DNA from: Nitrospira sp.
GTDB lineage: Bacteria > Nitrospirota > Nitrospiria > Nitrospirales > Nitrospiraceae
DNA: 64,000 nucleotides
Assembly (NCBI GenBank): GCA_024760525.1
Contig: CP060499.1
Location: 372,001 to 436,000, forward strand
Direction of reading: 5' to 3'
The notes beneath the pieces were generated by a model, which did no database searches, had not been told where the DNA came from, and saw only the letters and a list, made by a program, of their open reading frames with translations. Below are positions 24,377-31,727 of the stretch, in pieces. Each line of letters starts with the position of its first letter. Within the stretch, counting starts at the first letter, position 1. Both the position numbers and the translations under genes were made by a program.

Positions 24377-24892
24377 ATGGCTGACGACTATTTCCTCAAA
24401 ATCGACGGGATTGAAGGCGAGAGCACGGATGCGCGACACAAGGGAGAAATCGCACTGGATGCGTGGTCGTTCGGAGGGACGGCTGGCTCGGTTGCAGGAA
24501 AGCCGTCAGGACCAACAAGGCCGGGTATCGCCAGCGGAAGATTCAACGCGCAGGACTTTCAGTTTACGGCGAAAGCCAGCAAGGCCTCACCGAAGCTCTT
24601 TGAGGCATGCGCTACAGGGACGCGCTTGAGAGATGTCACGCTATTCGCAAGAAAAGCAGGAGACGAAAAACAGGAGTACTTGAGGATCAGATTGACCGAT
24701 GTCGGGATCTCTTCCTACCAACAGGGCGGATCAAGTGGGGTTAGCGATGCACCTGCCGAACAGGTATCGTGCAACTTCGCCAGCATTGAAATTGAATACA
24801 AAGAGCAAAGGCACGATGGTTCCCTTGGCGGCTCAGTCACCGCGAAGGTCGACGTAAAAAAGATCAAGTCTATTAGAGCAAAGAGTCGCTGA
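24377..24892 (+). CDS. hcp: Hcp-family (TssD-like) tube protein
   Basis: 171 residues with the Hcp1 beta-barrel signature: N-terminal DDYFLKIDGIEGES, then A.SFG, the F.ACATGTRLRDVTLFARKAG segment, and the end YKEQRHDGS. Hcp hexamers form the type VI secretion inner tube and are homologous to phage tail tubes. The start is very well supported (AGGAGG, 7 nt before ATG). No sheath (TssB/C), baseplate, VgrG or ClpV is present within the window, so it is an orphan copy here, downstream of the MoxR/FGE system. It could be secreted by machinery encoded elsewhere or belong to a derived system. Confidence 0.88.
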   Translation: MADDYFLKIDGIEGESTDARHKGEIALDAWSFGGTAGSVAGKPSGPTRPGIASGRFNAQDFQFTAKASKASPKLFEACATGTRLRDVTLFARKAGDEKQEYLRIRLTDVGISSYQQGGSSGVSDAPAEQVSCNFASIEIEYKEQRHDGSLGGSVTAKVDVKKIKSIRAKSR

Positions 24893-25081
24893 CTCCTACG
24901 GAGAGGACGAGATCTCCGCTCGAACTGAAAAGCTTCCCTAGTTGGCTGAACGCCTGGGACGGTTAGGAGATCTACATCGACAACTTCTCGACCACGTTTC
25001 TCATCTGCATGCCATGAACCAGTGAGGCGCCGCCGCAGGTCGCGCAGGAGTGGAGCAGGAAAGAAGCGAGCGGTGGAACGA

Positions 25082-25363
25082 TCAGGCATGACCGGGAGGC
25101 ATGGGATCGACATTCGAAAGGGTTTCGGAGAATCGATTGCCTACGATGTCGGTGACCTTCGCCATCAGATCCGTTACCTCTTGCCATTCTTTGGGCAGTA
25201 AGTCGTGCTTCAATTGAGGATGGATGGCCCATTGAGCTTCAACCTGCGTCCCTGTCCTGCTGACGAGAACGCGGAGCAGCTCCACATCCCACGCCGAGTC
25301 GGTACCTTTATTGCTGGAAGGGGTCATGTTTGGTTGTCCGGAAGGAGGAACCGCGCGTGCCAT
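25082..25363 (-). CDS. Small conserved-looking hypothetical protein
   Basis: A 93-residue product from ATG 25363, behind GAGGTC. It has an N-terminal Pro/Ser/Asn-rich stretch, then a well-formed amphipathic segment (DVELLRVLVSRTGTQVEAQW, HPQLKHDLLPKEWQEVTDLMAKVTDIVG) typical of a folded helical domain. No family is recognised. The frame extends upstream to 25435 with two further ATGs. It sits between hcp and the inositol monophosphatase gene, on the strand of the latter. A coding reading is favoured by residue composition, not proven. Confidence 0.55.
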   Translation of the reverse strand: MARAVPPSGQPNMTPSSNKGTDSAWDVELLRVLVSRTGTQVEAQWAIHPQLKHDLLPKEWQEVTDLMAKVTDIVGNRFSETLSNVDPMPPGHA

Positions 25364-25469
25364 GAGATGACCTCGGTCGTGCAAGTTCATGTAGCATACC
25401 GTATTCAGAGTCAGGTTGTATATCCAGAGATCCACGGGCGAAGGATATCTTGACGTGGATCAAGGTATC

Positions 25470-26282
25470 CTATCGCGATCCGTCTTGCGCGAGAACCTCA
25501 AGCATGGCCGAGTGGATGGGTCCATTGCTGGCCACAAGTTCCTGCCCATAGATGGAAAGGTCTCTTCCGCGGAAATCGGTCAGCCGCCCTCCGGCTTCCC
25601 GCACAATCACCGACCCGGCTGCCATATCCCATGGATGAAGCCTGACTTCCCAAAAACCATCGAAACGTCCCGCTGCCACATAGCAGAGATCTAGGGCGGC
25701 GGAACCCGTTCTTCTGATTCCCTGCGCCTTGAGGGCAAACTTGGAAAAATGATCGAGGTTGTTTCGCGGCGATTCCCTGATGTCATATGCGAATCCCGTG
25801 ACCAAGAGGCTGTTGTCGAGCGTGATCGTGTTGGAAACGTGAATGGAGCGGCCGTTTAACCGGGCACCGCCGCTTTCGATGGCTGTGAACAGTTCATTTC
25901 GTGAGGGGTCGTAGATGACTCCGAGGGTGCATCGCCCATCGTACTCAAGGCCAATGGACACGCAGTAGGCTGGATAGCCATGAGCGAAGTTGGTCGTCCC
26001 GTCCAGTGGATCAATGATCCATAGATAGGGCGACGGAGTTTCTTCGACAGGCCCACGCTCTTCGGCCAAAAACCGATGGGTCGGAAAGCGAGTCCGGATA
26101 GAATCGATCACGCACTGCTCCGCGGCATGGTCTGCATCGGTCACCAAGTTGATCGGGTTCTTGTACTCGATATTGAAGCCGGCCCCGGCATACTCGAGAA
26201 GAATGGCACCGGCTTTTCGACTGGCGGCAACCGCTGTGTCTAGGAGGAGCTCCGCAGGAACTGATTCGTGAGGAATCGGCAC
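25470..26282 (-). CDS. suhB: Inositol monophosphatase family protein (SuhB-like)
   Basis: 270 residues with the complete IMPase metal site: LAEERG (Glu), IIDPLDGTTNFAHGYP (the DPxDGT motif), and the C-terminal WDMAAGSVIVREAGG. These enzymes dephosphorylate inositol-1-phosphate and related sugar phosphates; SuhB additionally works in rRNA antitermination in E. coli. Length and motif spacing are normal. It is divergent from the HARE-HTH gene; the shared upstream region is AT-rich. Confidence 0.93.
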   Translation of the reverse strand: MPIPHESVPAELLLDTAVAASRKAGAILLEYAGAGFNIEYKNPINLVTDADHAAEQCVIDSIRTRFPTHRFLAEERGPVEETPSPYLWIIDPLDGTTNFAHGYPAYCVSIGLEYDGRCTLGVIYDPSRNELFTAIESGGARLNGRSIHVSNTITLDNSLLVTGFAYDIRESPRNNLDHFSKFALKAQGIRRTGSAALDLCYVAAGRFDGFWEVRLHPWDMAAGSVIVREAGGRLTDFRGRDLSIYGQELVASNGPIHSAMLEVLAQDGSR

Positions 26283-26430
26283 ACCCTCATTCTAGCACGA
26301 CACAAACTGTTCATATGAAAAAATCATGATCCTTTCAGTAGAACAAGGCTTATCCACAGTAATGAGAAAAGTATTACTTGCGTGCAAAAGTATATGTTCA
26401 GTACGAGATATATTATTCAAATAATATGTC

Positions 26431-26459
26431 TTGACACAGATTACAAGCAATGCTATAAA
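26431..26459 (+). promoter_or_regulatory. Consensus sigma-70 promoter for the HARE-HTH gene
   Basis: TTGACA (26431-26436), a 17-bp spacer and TATAAA (26454-26459), embedded in AT-rich DNA. The predicted transcription start is near 26466, leaving a leader of about 20 nt before GTG 26486. This is the strongest promoter-like sequence noticed in the window. Confidence 0.85.
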
Positions 26460-26485
26460 GCAAGCATGCTTTAGTCGGAGTGCTT

Positions 26486-27001
26486 GTGGAAGAATTAACA
26501 GACATTCTGGTTGGGCTGGAACAACGAATCAACGCGTATAAGAGCCGCTTCCAGGACCTGGAGAAAAAGCGTCGTCGACTTGACGACGAAATCGCGACCA
26601 TTAAGAAATACCTCGAACTTGCTGAAACCCTCTACCGAGTCGAGGCCGACAAGGCCAAGCTGGCCAGCCTCTCAAACCAGATCATTCCTACAGATGACTC
26701 CAAAGGTATGAGGCCTGCGCCTGTTATGGACGTGACCGATCAATCTCGAGAAATTCTTCTTGGGCGGAGTAAATATGTCGGGAAGAGTGTTCCTCAAGCC
26801 GCCTATGAAATCCTACGCGAGTCCAACCGGGCGATGCATGCGAAAGAACTTGTGCAACGTCTGATTGAAGGCGGGTTGCAGATCAAAGGGAAAACGCCGC
26901 TGACTTCTATCGCGACGTCGCTCAAGCGGGATAAACGCTTCAGAAAGGTCGGTCCCAACACGTTCGAAGCCGTGGATGACATGCTGATTCAGGCTGTATA
27001 G
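26486..27001 (+). CDS. Coiled-coil protein with C-terminal HARE-HTH domain
   Basis: 171 residues from GTG 26486 (CGGAG five nt upstream; another in-frame GTG lies at 26480). Residues about 1-60 are a charged coiled coil. The C-terminal 65 residues form a winged HTH matching the HARE-HTH pattern (VPQAAYEILRESNRAMHAKE, then RLIEGGLQIKGKTPLTSIATSL, and FRKVGPNTFEAV), known from HB1, ASXL and restriction endonucleases and proposed to sense modified DNA or act in transcription. It stands alone with a near-consensus promoter, so it is probably expressed at high level. A Lys-rich mini-frame follows. Confidence 0.85.
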   Translation: MEELTDILVGLEQRINAYKSRFQDLEKKRRRLDDEIATIKKYLELAETLYRVEADKAKLASLSNQIIPTDDSKGMRPAPVMDVTDQSREILLGRSKYVGKSVPQAAYEILRESNRAMHAKELVQRLIEGGLQIKGKTPLTSIATSLKRDKRFRKVGPNTFEAVDDMLIQAV

Positions 27002-27048
27002 GACTGGTCATCGGGCCTAACTTGAAACTGCGAAGGGGGGTGAGACTC

Positions 27049-27087
27049 TTGGCAACAAAGAAGGCAGCGAAGAAGAAGAAGAAGTAA
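27049..27087 (+). CDS. Lysine-rich microprotein candidate (12 aa)
   Basis: A 12-codon frame with TTG start behind GAAGGGGGG (8-nt spacing) encodes MATKKAAKKKKK, 7 of 12 residues Lys; a GTG nine bases earlier gives a 15-residue version. It resembles the histone-H1-like Lys/Ala tails seen in longer bacterial proteins. It is placed 47 bp after the HARE-HTH gene and followed by a strong hairpin, so it would be on the same transcript. It may be a genuine microprotein or a relic of a longer basic tail. Confidence 0.35.
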   Translation: MATKKAAKKKKK

Positions 27088-27106
27088 TCCCCGCCATGAT
27101 GTGATG

Positions 27107-27136
27107 CGCCGGGGGTGAGGTCACTTACCCCCGGCG
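27107..27136 (+). terminator. GC-rich hairpin after the HARE-HTH unit
   Basis: CGCCGGGGGT (27107-27116) pairs perfectly with ACCCCCGGCG (27127-27136), with a 10-nt loop. There is no T-run downstream (TACCATGTGTCTC), so intrinsic termination may be weak. It lies between convergent genes, the HARE-HTH unit and lpxC. Confidence 0.6.
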
Positions 27137-27220
27137 TACCATGTGTCTCATTGCTGAAGACGGAAGAGCGCCCTGCCCGTAAGACAAGCTACTCTCAACA
27201 ATATCGAGAAATAGTGCTAT

Positions 27221-28150
27221 TTAAGAAGCCTGGAGCGCGACGGCTGATTGGAGGCGGCGCGCATGGGTGACTGGGTGCGCTTTTTCAACCGACGGCTCTG
27301 CGTTCAGAAGGACCCACTTTTCGGGTTGCTGAAGGATCTGCTGAACTAATCGAGTGTGGAGTGCGTGCCCCGACCGGTCTGCGACGATGTGGCCGATGAA
27401 GGATACTCCCAGGAGAGAGAAGTCGCCTATCAGATCGAGAATCTTGTGGCGGACAAACTCATCGCCGAATCGGAGACCGGACTCATTGACGATGCCGTCT
27501 CCCGATAGCACAACGGTGTTGTCCAATGTTCCGCCCTTGCCAAGGCCACGAGCCCACAAGGCTTGGACTTCGTGCAAAAACCCAAATGTTCTGGCCTCGG
27601 CGATTTCGTTCTCAAACGCGCTCACAGAGCAGTCATAGGTATAGGTCTGTGTCTTGATCAGAGGATGTTCATAATGGATCGAATAGGTGATTCGAGAAGT
27701 AGAGGACGGTTCAATCCGTACGCGCTTGGACCCCTCGGCCACTTCAATCGGCGCCATGATCTTAAGAAAAGGCTGTTTTCGATCTTGCGAGACGACCCCG
27801 GCCGATTGTATGAATCGGACAAACGGGGCAGCGCTTCCATCCATGACCGGAATTTCGGTTGCCGTCACATCGATAAAGACATTGTCGATCTGCAATCCTG
27901 ACAATGCCGCCAGTAAATGTTCAATGGTTTGAACCTGGAACCCATTCCCGCTGATAGCTGTGCATAATTCGGTTGGGACTCGGTGTTCAACGGATGCGGA
28001 AAGATAGACATCAACGTCTGCTTGTCGATTGACAAACACCACACCGGTGTCAGGGGGAGCAGGGCGTAGCGTAATAGACGCGGATCGACCAGAGTGAAGC
28101 CCTACGCCGGAGCATGTGACCGTTGATGCCAAGGTTTGTTGATTCCGCAC
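27221..28150 (-). CDS. lpxC: UDP-3-O-acyl-N-acetylglucosamine deacetylase
   Basis: The zinc enzyme that commits to lipid A synthesis. The start was set to GTG 28150 behind GGAGG, giving 309 residues (usual 300-310) and the canonical N-terminus (RNQQTLASTVTCSGVGLHSG); an upstream ATG adds 23 atypical residues. Zinc ligands are seen in TIEHLLAAL and VRHKILDLIGD (His and Asp), with the catalytic His in DRSGHALH. It shows that the organism builds an LPS outer membrane. It is not in a division cluster here but stands alone. Confidence 0.95.
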   Translation of the reverse strand: MRNQQTLASTVTCSGVGLHSGRSASITLRPAPPDTGVVFVNRQADVDVYLSASVEHRVPTELCTAISGNGFQVQTIEHLLAALSGLQIDNVFIDVTATEIPVMDGSAAPFVRFIQSAGVVSQDRKQPFLKIMAPIEVAEGSKRVRIEPSSTSRITYSIHYEHPLIKTQTYTYDCSVSAFENEIAEARTFGFLHEVQALWARGLGKGGTLDNTVVLSGDGIVNESGLRFGDEFVRHKILDLIGDFSLLGVSFIGHIVADRSGHALHTRLVQQILQQPEKWVLLNAEPSVEKAHPVTHARRLQSAVALQAS

Positions 28151-29113
28151 AAGTCCTCCATTTATAAGATTCGCGTTATCGCTTGGTAAGCAATTAGCGC
28201 GCCTATCTAAATAAATCATAAAGTATTGTCTTATCTATAAAATATGACCATTTGTCAGAATTCATACTGTATCTAAAAAGACACAACTGTGTATTACAAA
28301 AACCTGACACACGGACAGGTGGCTCCTGTGTGAAGAAAAAGGAAGCTGTCTGAGAAGTGAAAAATAACATGTGAGGCATACGGAGACAATCTAGGAATGT
28401 CCACCCACTTTGCTGCCGACGTCGGTCCGAATCGCTATAGTGTTGCGGCTGCAAGGCTTGCCGCTTGAATGCGGCTGTTCTCTGCTGGATCGGTGGGACG
28501 ACTACATATCCACTCATACCCATTCTGATCTTATCTCACGCCGCACTGCGGTTTGGCTTGTCGAGTCATGCGAGGAGTCATGATTCGCACACGGCCGCAT
28601 GACGCCGGTCAACTTGACGCCCCAATCGCTTGGCGGCCTATGGATCCCACGCCATAGGGTTTTCAGCCAAACGTGGGACTAGTCTCTATACGTTTCCGAT
28701 TCGCAGCTACGTCGCCCCACAACCTGCGTAGTGTCAGAGGCTGCATTGTCTCCACTAGTGGAACGTACCAAAATAAGAAAATTGATGACAAACAATTAAA
28801 GTTAGGTACTCTCTACAAAGATACGTAAGCCAACTAATCTAATTGATAGCCACGATAATGCTATGAGCGCGCGCTCGGTGTGCATTGGTCCGGTCGAACA
28901 GAAGATGAGCGACTCAGTCAATAAGCGGGACTCTTCAAGCCAACGAATGCGTGATATCACTCGCCTGGTCTCGCCATTATGGTCGCTGATCATTGTCGCC
29001 CTCGGGGGCCGAAGAACACGAGAAGCGGCAATTCCGCGGCCTGGATCGTGTATTGAAATCTTCGAATCACGGACCAAACAGACAGAATCGACGCCCATGA
29101 ACAGAACTCAGTC
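28151..29113. other. 963-bp gene-poor region upstream of lpxC and a histidine kinase
   Basis: No accepted protein gene. 28151-28300 is AT-rich and probably holds lpxC regulatory sequences. On the minus strand a CACACAGG...CCTGT..GTGTG hairpin followed by TCAGGTTTTT (about 28345 down to 28300) looks like an intrinsic terminator. 28560-28770 contains many short stems, including a possible pseudoknot at 28637-28678, plus the palindromes CCACTAGTGG (28752-28761) and GACTAGTC (28677-28684). The segment next to the kinase holds only weak frames on both strands. Confidence 0.5.
28637..28678. ncRNA. Possible H-type pseudoknot in a noncoding region
   Basis: Stem 1: CCTATGG (28637-28643) with CCATAGG (28652-28658). 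The loop of this stem, TCCCACG (28645-28651), is perfectly complementary to CGTGGGA (28672-28678). Together these form a classic H-type pseudoknot of two 7-bp stems with a 13-nt connecting loop. Complementarity is strand-symmetric, so the transcribed strand is unknown; a minus-strand terminator-like element near 28300 hints at a minus-strand RNA. No known family was recognised. Confidence 0.4.
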
Positions 29114-31027
29114 ATGAAAGCCAAACCTTTGGTCTGGATCAGTTGTGGTCTGGTCAGTTTGACGATCAGCCTTATGCTGGCCGGTTATTCGCTTGTCGAT
29201 TTGGTGCCTAGCCACGATCGTCAAGTATTCGAGTATCGGCGAGATTTGGCCGAGTCGCTTGCAGTTCAATACTCGGCCTTGGCTGAACGCGATCAGATCG
29301 AAACGATTCAATTTGCGATGAAGACGCTCGCCACGCGGAATCAAAACATTCTGTCGTTGGCTCTACTTCAAAGGGCAGGCGTGGTTGTTGCGCAGGTCGG
29401 CGATCATGCGCATGTCTGGGTTCAACCACCCGGTGACCAGTCGACGCTCCAATTTCTCCAAGTCCCGATCTTTTCCGCGGACCGGCCATGGGGAGTGCTC
29501 CAGATTGCGTTCCGCGAGTCTGAGAGCTCCGGAGTCGGACGCTTTTTGACCGATCCATGGGTACAGTTCCTGGCGTTCATGAGTGTCATGGGATTCATTG
29601 GGTACCTCTTGTTCATGAAACGCACACTCCGGCAACTGGATCCCTCCGGCATCGTTCCGACACGCGTGAAAGCCGCGCTCGATGCGCTGACACAAGGCGT
29701 GGTCATGATCGACACTCAGGACCTGATCGTCCTGGCGAATGACTCATTCGGTCGCGCCGTCGATAGATCTGTGACGTCGTTGATCGGTCACGATCTCGGG
29801 GCTCTCGAATGGGCATCAACCGTTTCATCGGATCCGCTGGCCGTTCATCCGTGGACTCGAGGCATTATGGATAGACAGTCCGTGGATAAAACTCCTCTGC
29901 TCCTAAGCCTTCCTGAGGGCGAGCCGAGAAAATTTCTGGTTACCACCGTACCGATTATGGACGACGAATCGATGGTCAGAGGCGCGTTGGTCTCTTTCCA
30001 TGATGTGACCGAGCTTGATCGGGCGAATGCCCAACTCAAGGAAGCCAACAGCGAATTGGAATCGTCACGCCGTGAGATCCTCAGCAAGAACCAGGAACTC
30101 GAAGCGATGAACACCAATCTTCACGTGGAAATGAATGAACGGAGAAAGGCGGAAGCAGAAAAAGAGAAACTGTACAGGCAACTCATGCAGGCCTCGCGGC
30201 AAGCTGGGATGGCCGATGTGGCGTCAAATGTCTTGCATAATGTCGGGAACGTGCTCAACAGCATCAACGTATCGACGGATACCTTGCTGAGGACGCTCAA
30301 GAGGCCGATGGCGGGTGATGTCCGCCGGATTGCGTCACTGTTCCATGAGCATCAGAACAACTTACAAGAATTCTTGACGGCTGATTCAATGGGGAAGCAG
30401 ATCCCTACCTATCTCGATTTGGTGGCCGAATCGCTGAGTGAAAGCCATCAGACACTCCAAAGCGAGCTCGACTCGCTCGTGAAAAAGGTCGACCACATCA
30501 AACACGTGATTATGTCGCAGCAGGAGATTGCCCGCGCGGCAAATATCCGAGAACCCGCGTCAGTCGAATGCTTGATGGAACAAGCCTTGTTGCTGGCGAT
30601 TCCCGAGCCGGAGAAGTATCACATCCACGTCGCGCGGGAATACAGCCCGGTCCCCACGATCTTGACGGATCGCCATCAGGTCTTACAGGTGTTGGTGAAT
30701 GTGATCACCAATGCCAAGAACGCGATGGTTGAACACTCGAGCCTCCCTCGGCAGTTGACGCTACGCATTGAAGTGTATTCCGATCGCCAACCGTTCGTTC
30801 GCTTTACGGTTACTGACACTGGAGGTGGGATCAAAGCGGAGCATATCCCGAAACTCTTCGCCCAAGGGTTTACGACGCGAACGGCCGGCCATGGACTTGG
30901 ACTGCATGGCGCCGCCATTCTGGCCAAGAATCTGGGCGGAACGCTGCAAGCGGAAAGCGCGGGCGAAGGGTGTGGGGCTACCTTCACGCTTGCCCTTCCG
31001 TTAGTCCTCGCAGAGGCCGCCGCATGA
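29114..31027 (+). CDS. Membrane sensor histidine kinase (PAS, HATPase)
   Basis: 637 residues. TM1 at about 8-30, a roughly 115-residue sensor region, TM2 at about 148-168, a PAS domain (about 180-300), a coiled coil (NSELESSRREILSKNQELEAMN), an atypical phosphoacceptor box NVLHNVGNVLNS (near residue 374) and a HATPase (NVITNAKNAM N-box; DTGGGI; GHGLGLHGAA). The HNVGN box differs from the common HExxxP type and marks a family I associate with Nitrospirota and Deltaproteobacteria. Its ATGA stop overlaps the start of the decayed receiver gene downstream, indicating translational coupling. No clear RBS precedes the ATG. Confidence 0.9.
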   Translation: MKAKPLVWISCGLVSLTISLMLAGYSLVDLVPSHDRQVFEYRRDLAESLAVQYSALAERDQIETIQFAMKTLATRNQNILSLALLQRAGVVVAQVGDHAHVWVQPPGDQSTLQFLQVPIFSADRPWGVLQIAFRESESSGVGRFLTDPWVQFLAFMSVMGFIGYLLFMKRTLRQLDPSGIVPTRVKAALDALTQGVVMIDTQDLIVLANDSFGRAVDRSVTSLIGHDLGALEWASTVSSDPLAVHPWTRGIMDRQSVDKTPLLLSLPEGEPRKFLVTTVPIMDDESMVRGALVSFHDVTELDRANAQLKEANSELESSRREILSKNQELEAMNTNLHVEMNERRKAEAEKEKLYRQLMQASRQAGMADVASNVLHNVGNVLNSINVSTDTLLRTLKRPMAGDVRRIASLFHEHQNNLQEFLTADSMGKQIPTYLDLVAESLSESHQTLQSELDSLVKKVDHIKHVIMSQQEIARAANIREPASVECLMEQALLLAIPEPEKYHIHVAREYSPVPTILTDRHQVLQVLVNVITNAKNAMVEHSSLPRQLTLRIEVYSDRQPFVRFTVTDTGGGIKAEHIPKLFAQGFTTRTAGHGLGLHGAAILAKNLGGTLQAESAGEGCGATFTLALPLVLAEAAA

Positions 31028-31539
31028 CAGCCGATCAGGCCGCCGACAATCGGCGAATTCTTGTCATAGACGATAACGTCAACATCCACGAGGACTTCCG
31101 AAGAATGTTGGCACATCCGAAAGATTCGGACCTGACGAAAAGATGGAACCTGGCGCGCGCGGTGACATTGCAGATCGAGATTCTTGCCCTCAGCGTGACT
31201 CAGCGCACAGCGGAATTGCAGAAAGCGAATGAGCGGCTGCACGATCATGCCGCCGGTCAGGCGGTGGAGCATGTCACGAGTCAGTCTCAAGGCGACGTCA
31301 CGGACGCGTTTCGGCACAAGGAAGAGTTCCTGGCGATTATGAGTCACGAAATCTCCGTGCCTATGAACGAGCTCATGAGTAAAGTCGCTCTGCTGCTCGA
31401 CAGCCCTCTCAATCCCGAGCAGCGGGAACAGATGGCGACGATACAGAAATGCGCACGAGATGTGCGAACGCTTCTCGGGGACTTGCATGAATTCATGGCG
31501 GGTCGGCGACCAGAAACTCAGGTGGAGCATCGTCAATGA
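31024..31539 (+). CDS. Decayed receiver/HisKA protein, internally deleted
   Basis: 171 residues, starting in a 4-bp ATGA overlap with the kinase. It begins like a receiver domain (NRRILVIDDNVNIHEDFRRML) but after about residue 40 jumps straight into a signalling helix (TQRTAELQKANERL), missing the phosphoacceptor Asp, Thr and Lys. It then has a HisKA-like box (FLAIMSHEISVPMNELM, His about residue 108) in which the usual IRTPMN is altered, and no ATPase domain. The REC-GGDEF protein next door keeps the complete version of the same N-terminus (RRILVVDDN..IH.DFRK.L). An in-frame deletion product of a hybrid kinase is inferred; it could still act as a dimerisation or phosphotransfer partner. Confidence 0.75.
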   Translation: MTADQAADNRRILVIDDNVNIHEDFRRMLAHPKDSDLTKRWNLARAVTLQIEILALSVTQRTAELQKANERLHDHAAGQAVEHVTSQSQGDVTDAFRHKEEFLAIMSHEISVPMNELMSKVALLLDSPLNPEQREQMATIQKCARDVRTLLGDLHEFMAGRRPETQVEHRQ

Positions 31540-31727
31540 CGATGCTGATCCATTCCTCGGATAGATCCGGTTGAGTGATCATGGCTGCGGGAAATACAAA
31601 CCTTCACATCCTGGTTGGCTCTCGTATGCATACGTGCCGAAAGAGTCAGTCGCATGCGATGGCGCTCGTGGATAAGGAAAGGTCGCGTAGATTGCGGTCT
31701 GGCAGAACGATGAAGGAAGTCTAACCG

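Noticed and set aside
24377..24892. Prophage tail-tube gene instead of Hcp
   Set aside because: No capsid, terminase, portal, integrase or tail neighbours are seen, and the N-terminal DDYFLKIDGIEGES text fits the Hcp1 family best.
24972..25232. 86-codon minus-strand frame ending near hcp
   Set aside because: It contains a CATCGG motif that looks protein-like, but it overlaps the better-supported frame at 25082-25363 and has no RBS. A small truncated gene cannot be fully excluded.
28203..28523. 106-codon minus-strand frame upstream of lpxC
   Set aside because: Overlaps the lpxC leader, has a low-complexity Phe/Thr C-terminus and crosses terminator-like sequence; better explained as noncoding.
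28560..28770. tmRNA or RNase P RNA as explanation of the structured region
   Set aside because: Neither the tmRNA ends (GGGG...ACCA, T-loop) nor the RNase P core motifs are present on either strand.
28863..29117. 84-codon frame just before the histidine kinase
   Set aside because: No RBS, Arg/Ser-rich composition and no recognised domain; a minus-strand frame of similar length covers the same DNA, so neither is convincing.
31581..31724. 47-codon frame between the decayed receiver gene and the diguanylate cyclase
   Set aside because: No Shine-Dalgarno, basic low-complexity peptide, no homologue recognised.
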